A stretch of DNA of 64,000 bases from Bradyrhizobium sp. CB2312 (GTDB lineage: Bacteria; Pseudomonadota; Alphaproteobacteria; Rhizobiales; Xanthobacteraceae), in the NCBI RefSeq assembly GCF_029714425.1, contig NZ_CP121668.1:7585501-7649500 (forward strand), read 5' to 3'. Below are positions 60,634-64,000 of the stretch, piece after piece. The notes beneath the pieces were generated by a model. The model was not told where the DNA came from. It saw nothing but the letters and a program-made list of their open reading frames with translations, and did no database searches. Both the position numbers and the translations under genes were made by a program. The first letter of the stretch is position 1, and every line of letters begins with the position of its first letter.

Positions 60634-62184
60634 TCATTCGGGCAATCCCGCTTTCCGAAGGCCCTCAATCAACAGCTTCGCATGTGACTGCCCGCCCCGC
60701 GCGATCCACGTCGATATCGTGAAGGCGGGATCGGTTTCGAGAACACGCGCGGCCGCGTCACGGGCTTCGGTCTTGCGTCCGACATGAGCGAAAGCGGACG
60801 CAAGACAGCGGTAGGCCGACGAATAGGACGGGTTTTGACGCCGGGCTTTATTGCCCGCCGCGATGGCCTCGTCAAAGCGGCCAAGCTCGATCAACGCCAT
60901 TCCTATCCCCGCGAGAATGACGTGTCGCGCCGGATCCAACGGGTTCATGCGCATGGCATGTTCAAAGCTCCGGATCGCCTCCTCGGGCCGGCCCGCAAAT
61001 CGACAGACATGGCCCTTGCAGCTCAGCGTATGGAATGAATAGGGGTTGAGCGCGACCGCACGATTCGCCATCTCGATTTCATTCTCACTGACGCCATCCA
61101 CGAATGACGAGATCACGGCAGCCCATGCCAACGTATTGGGGTCGTTGTCATCAACGCTCAGCGCCAAGCGAACAAGTCGAACCGCTTCCTTGCGCTCGAA
61201 CAGAGGGTCGGCAGCAAAGCCCCAAGCGACTCTGATCAGGTAGCAGTCGGCCGCAAGTGCCGCAGCAAGGCCGAAGCTAGGATCGAGTTGCAAAGCATGA
61301 CCTGCAAGCGTTATGGCTTCGAGTAGCCCCTCGCGGGTCATCGAGCGGAAGTGCTGGACGGCCCGGAGATAGAGATCATAGGCGGTCAGATTTTCCGGTC
61401 TCTGCCGCGTTGCCAATACAATCCTCGCTTGAAACAATTTGGGCTGAATGGCCGAAACGACGGCGGCGGTTACCTCATCCTGGAGCGCGAAAACGTCCGT
61501 CAGATCACGCTCGAAACTGTCCGCCCAGATGTGCGCGCCCGTCACAGCGTCAACCAATTGGCTCGTGATGCGAACTTTCCCGAGCGCTTTGCGTACGGAG
61601 CCCTCAAGGACGTAGTGCACGCCGAGCCTCCGTCCGACCTCTTTGATATCGACAGCCTTCCCTTTGAAGGTGAAGCTCGAATTGCGTGCGATGACGAACA
61701 GCGATCTGAATCGTGAGAGCGCCGTGGTGATCTCCTCGACCATTCCGTCCGCGAAATACTCCTGCTCGGGATCGTCACTCATGTTCAGGAACGGCAATAC
61801 GGCGATAGAAGGCTTGTCCGGGAGCGCGGGAGCGCCCGCGGACGCATCGCCCGCGTCTCGACCGTCGGCTTCTCGCGCCTCACGCACTTGTCCGACGAAA
61901 CGGAATCCCTTGCGCGGCAACGTCCTGATCAGGCGCTGTTCCTCGCCGGAATCGCGGATTGCGCTTCGGGCGGCATTCAGCCGGGTTGTCAGTGCTGCAT
62001 CCGAAACGCTGCGCCCATTCCAAATATGATTGATGAGGTCGTCCTTGCTGACGACGCGCTCCCTGTTGCGGATCAGATAGTCGAGCAGATCGAAAACCTG
62101 CGGCGTGACGGCAACGACGTCTTCCCCGCGATGCAGCTCGCGCCGGTCGGTGTCGAACACGTACTCCTCAAAGAGATAGCGCAA
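60634..62184 (-). CDS. CadC-like winged-helix regulator with TPR domain
   Basis: A 516-residue soluble regulator. Residues 1-100 are an OmpR-type winged helix (RNRERVVSKDDLINHIWNGR, SVSDAALTTRLNAARSAIRD, RLIRTLPRKGFRFVGQV). Residues about 125-265 have KPSIAVLPFLNMSDDPEQEY, FADGMVEEITTALSRFRSLF, a domain found with adenylate-cyclase-like and FlgO-like proteins. Residues about 290-510 are TPR helices (e.g. NPYSFHTLSCKGHVCRFAGR). No membrane helix is seen. The start TTG at 62184 matches relatives that begin MRYLFE. Regulated genes are unknown. Confidence 0.85.
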   Translation of the reverse strand: MRYLFEEYVFDTDRRELHRGEDVVAVTPQVFDLLDYLIRNRERVVSKDDLINHIWNGRSVSDAALTTRLNAARSAIRDSGEEQRLIRTLPRKGFRFVGQVREAREADGRDAGDASAGAPALPDKPSIAVLPFLNMSDDPEQEYFADGMVEEITTALSRFRSLFVIARNSSFTFKGKAVDIKEVGRRLGVHYVLEGSVRKALGKVRITSQLVDAVTGAHIWADSFERDLTDVFALQDEVTAAVVSAIQPKLFQARIVLATRQRPENLTAYDLYLRAVQHFRSMTREGLLEAITLAGHALQLDPSFGLAAALAADCYLIRVAWGFAADPLFERKEAVRLVRLALSVDDNDPNTLAWAAVISSFVDGVSENEIEMANRAVALNPYSFHTLSCKGHVCRFAGRPEEAIRSFEHAMRMNPLDPARHVILAGIGMALIELGRFDEAIAAGNKARRQNPSYSSAYRCLASAFAHVGRKTEARDAAARVLETDPAFTISTWIARGGQSHAKLLIEGLRKAGLPE

Positions 62185-62356
62185 GATGCGAATCCCGTCG
62201 GATGAGAACGCCCATGATCGGGGAACGCCTGGGCTTCGCCGGACCCCGCAAGATTAAGCTAGCGGTAAGGAAAATGTAAGCGGCCGGTCAAGAGTGCCTG
62301 CCGATCTTACGGCACTCTCCTGCAGGTGGAAAAACCCTCTCCTGGGAGAGATCGCG

Positions 62357-62662
62357 ATGACCGCAGAGCTCGGCACCACGTGGCTGGAACGGACATCCGT
62401 ATCGAGCCGGCATGTCTTCAGCTTCATCTGGAGATGTTGGAACGCCCTTCAGGAAGGCCGCCAACGGCGAAAATTGACCGCCGCCTTGTCCGACCTGAGC
62501 GACGGAGAACTGATGGATATTGGCATGACGCGCGGCGAGATCGACTACGTCGCCTCGCACCGGGATACCGACCCGCGAGGCATCCGGTCCGGCGAATGGC
62601 TGCGACAGCTGCCGACGGTGGACGGCCAGATTGGACCTGCCAGCGTCTACGCCGGGTCATAG
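62357..62662 (+). CDS. DUF1127-containing protein
   Basis: A 101-residue protein. The centre RQRRKLTAALSDLSDGELMD followed by IGMTRGEIDYVASHRDTDPR is the DUF1127 core with the L-S-D-x-E-L-x-D-I-G-(M)-T-R pattern. A hydrophobic N-terminal half (about 20-35) and a basic linker precede it, and 35 more residues follow. It is longer than the 48-residue DUF1127 protein at 19475. ATG at 62357 has GGGAGAG upstream. Confidence 0.85.
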   Translation: MTAELGTTWLERTSVSSRHVFSFIWRCWNALQEGRQRRKLTAALSDLSDGELMDIGMTRGEIDYVASHRDTDPRGIRSGEWLRQLPTVDGQIGPASVYAGS

Positions 62663-62720
62663 ACGCCTGAGGGCGACTTCCGGCTTGTGCCCGGGTCGAC
62701 GTCTACCATTCAGGCCGGGG

Positions 62721-63491
62721 CTACGCGACGAGCTGCCGCGCCGCCGCCGAGATCATCACCAGCCCGCCGGTGATCACGGCGACGTCGAGGATCGCGGCGT
62801 GGATGTGCACCGGCATCCGCTCGACGAAGGCCTTTGCCAGGAACGCGCCGGGGATCGCGATGCCGCCGATCAGCAGCGCGAAGGCGAGCACCTGCGCCGT
62901 CACCGCGCCGGCAAGGCCGAACACGGCGATCTTGATGAGGCCGGTGCCGAGCGAGATCATCGCGTCGGTCGCGATCACGGCGGCGCCTTCGAGGCCGGCG
63001 GCCATCAGGAGCGAGAGCAGGATTACGCCAGAGCCGGAGGTGCCGCCGACCAGCACGCCGTAGCCGACCGAGCCGGCGGCAAGGCCGGTGTCGCCGATCC
63101 TGACCTCGCGGCGACGGAGCATGCGACGCAGCGGCACGCTCAGCATCAGCATGGCGCCGATCACGATCGCAGCGCCGGCATTGGTGAGGCGCGTGTAGCC
63201 GTAGGCGCCGAGCGCGGTCGTCAGCGCGGCGCAGGCGAGCACGATCAGCGCGCGGCGGCGATCGGCATGGCGGACATAGGCAACAGCGCGGCTCGCATTG
63301 GTCAGGATCGCGGAGATCGCGATGATCGGCACCACCGGCTCGGCGCCGACCAGCGGCACCAGCACCAGCGGCATTAGGGCGCCGGTGCCGTAGCCGGCGA
63401 GACCACCGATGATCGAAGCAAACAACGCCATCAACGCGACCAGCAAGAGCTGTGGGATCGAGATGTCGGCGAAGCCTGAGACGATGGTCAA
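62721..63491 (-). CDS. TauE/SafE family sulfite exporter-like permease
   Basis: A 256-residue inner-membrane protein with eight predicted helices in two repeats. LLLVALMALFASIIGGLAGY, GTGALMPLVLVPLVGAEPVV and, in the second half, VGYGVLVGGTSGSGVILLSL carry the two conserved Gly-rich TauE motifs. Members export sulfite, sulfoacetate or related organic anions. The start is TTG at 63491. Whether it acts with the TauD-type oxygenase at 56061 is speculative, 5 kb away. Confidence 0.9.
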   Translation of the reverse strand: MTIVSGFADISIPQLLLVALMALFASIIGGLAGYGTGALMPLVLVPLVGAEPVVPIIAISAILTNASRAVAYVRHADRRRALIVLACAALTTALGAYGYTRLTNAGAAIVIGAMLMLSVPLRRMLRRREVRIGDTGLAAGSVGYGVLVGGTSGSGVILLSLLMAAGLEGAAVIATDAMISLGTGLIKIAVFGLAGAVTAQVLAFALLIGGIAIPGAFLAKAFVERMPVHIHAAILDVAVITGGLVMISAAARQLVA

Positions 63492-63675
63492 TTTTTCTCA
63501 TCGCGGCTGACGCGTGCCGCAGCTTGATCGGCGATGGAAGCGAGTACGGCCTCCTCTAGTGGAAAATCGGCCGCAAGCCAAGCGTCCTCGGCGAGTGTCA
63601 ACACATGTCCGACTTCACATTTTCTCAAGCAGGCGGCCGCCGGATGGAGCAGAGCGATCGGTCGCTCCGAGTGCG

Positions 63676-64000
63676 TCAAAACCGGAAGTTCATCCCCATA
63701 CGAACGATGTCGTAAGCGTTGCTGAACTTGACATTGACGAAGCCATTGCCGGTCGCCGGGCTCTGCACTGTCAGCTTCACGTTCTGGTGGCCGAGGTCGA
63801 TGTGCAGGTATTCGGCCTTGATCGTGACGTTCGGGAGCACCGCATATTCAAGGCCGCCACCGGCTGTCCAGCCGACCGAGGTCTGTGACGAGGAGCCGGC
63901 GAAGCAGGTCGTGAAGCCGGGACAGATAATCTTTGTGACGAATCCGGCGTCGACGGTCCCGCCCAACGGACCAATGATCGAGATGGCAGCCTGTCCCTTC
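63676..64000 (-). CDS. Outer membrane beta-barrel protein, C-terminal part
   Basis: The frame ends at 63676 and is open through base 64000, so at least 107 C-terminal residues are visible. The pattern of alternating hydrophobic and polar residues (VGWTAGGGLEYAVLPNVTIK, AEYLHIDLGHQNVKL, DIVRMGMNFRF) ends with a terminal Phe, the BamA-recognition mark of outer-membrane barrels. It resembles Omp25/Omp31-like proteins of rhizobia, an eight-stranded barrel. The N-terminus lies outside the window. Confidence 0.85.
   Translation of the reverse strand, partial: KGQAAISIIGPLGGTVDAGFVTKIICPGFTTCFAGSSSQTSVGWTAGGGLEYAVLPNVTIKAEYLHIDLGHQNVKLTVQSPATGNGFVNVKFSNAYDIVRMGMNFRF

Noticed and set aside
63488..63679. 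63-codon minus-strand frame overlapping the TauE start
   Set aside because: It starts with TTG inside the end of the outer-membrane protein gene and has no Shine-Dalgarno sequence or family match. The 4-base overlap with TauE is suggestive but not enough.

Overview
The window looks like chromosomal DNA of an alphaproteobacterium, most probably a Bradyrhizobium or close relative (Nitrobacteraceae). The grounds are high G+C codon use, an fbc operon encoding a Rieske protein followed by a fused cytochrome b/c1 polypeptide (the arrangement described in Bradyrhizobium japonicum), a fused TrpE-TrpG anthranilate synthase, a CcrM-type GANTC methyltransferase, and several families of interspersed palindromic repeats between genes. 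No rRNA, tRNA, CRISPR array, prophage or insertion sequence was seen. The species name is inference; the gene families are read from the sequence.

Layout. 0-8 kb: end of a membrane glycosyltransferase gene, rnhB, a VOC protein, a PA0069-type radical SAM protein, then an xfp-ackA operon that turns sugar phosphates into acetyl phosphate and then acetate plus ATP. 8-14 kb: RMD1/DUF155 protein, small GT2 glycosyltransferase, a MarR-GNAT fusion behind a 34-bp palindrome, moaB, a YpfJ-type zinc protease and ccrM with a GANTC-rich promoter. 14-24 kb: glutathione transferases, two tandem chemoreceptor paralogues of identical length, a LysR/SnoaL divergent pair and an FAD monooxygenase. 24-35 kb: housekeeping genes mutY, dciA-like, a DsbA-type oxidoreductase, smc, an Rsm22-type methyltransferase, lemA with an M48 protease, then a pair of ParA-like P-loop ATPases of unknown role. 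35-46 kb: apt, trpEG with a recognisable trpL leader peptide and attenuator, dienelactone hydrolase, the cytochrome bc1 genes, trmL, queE with a COG0720 partner, hemF and a HAD hydrolase.

46-64 kb is less conserved in character. It holds short genes (a 32-aa membrane peptide, two proteins with Asp/Glu tails, dodecin, a DUF1127 protein, PilZ), two tandem Rnk-like proteins, a quinohemoprotein alcohol dehydrogenase, a TauD-type oxygenase, a GcrA-like protein, a CadC-like TPR regulator, a TauE permease and the end of an outer-membrane barrel gene. Gaps are longer here and hold hairpins and repeats.

Genes that work together: xfp-ackA; ccrM and the distant gcrA-like gene (methylation-dependent cell-cycle control); fbcF-fbcH (bc1 complex); queE with its COG0720 neighbour (queuosine or pterin chemistry); lemA with the M48 protease; trpL with trpEG. 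No obviously unprecedented system was found. The best leads are the paired ATPases at 33.6-35.1 kb, the COG0720 protein with an ExxHGH motif, the self-contained MarR-GNAT gene with its palindrome, and the small acidic and membrane peptides of the right-hand part.
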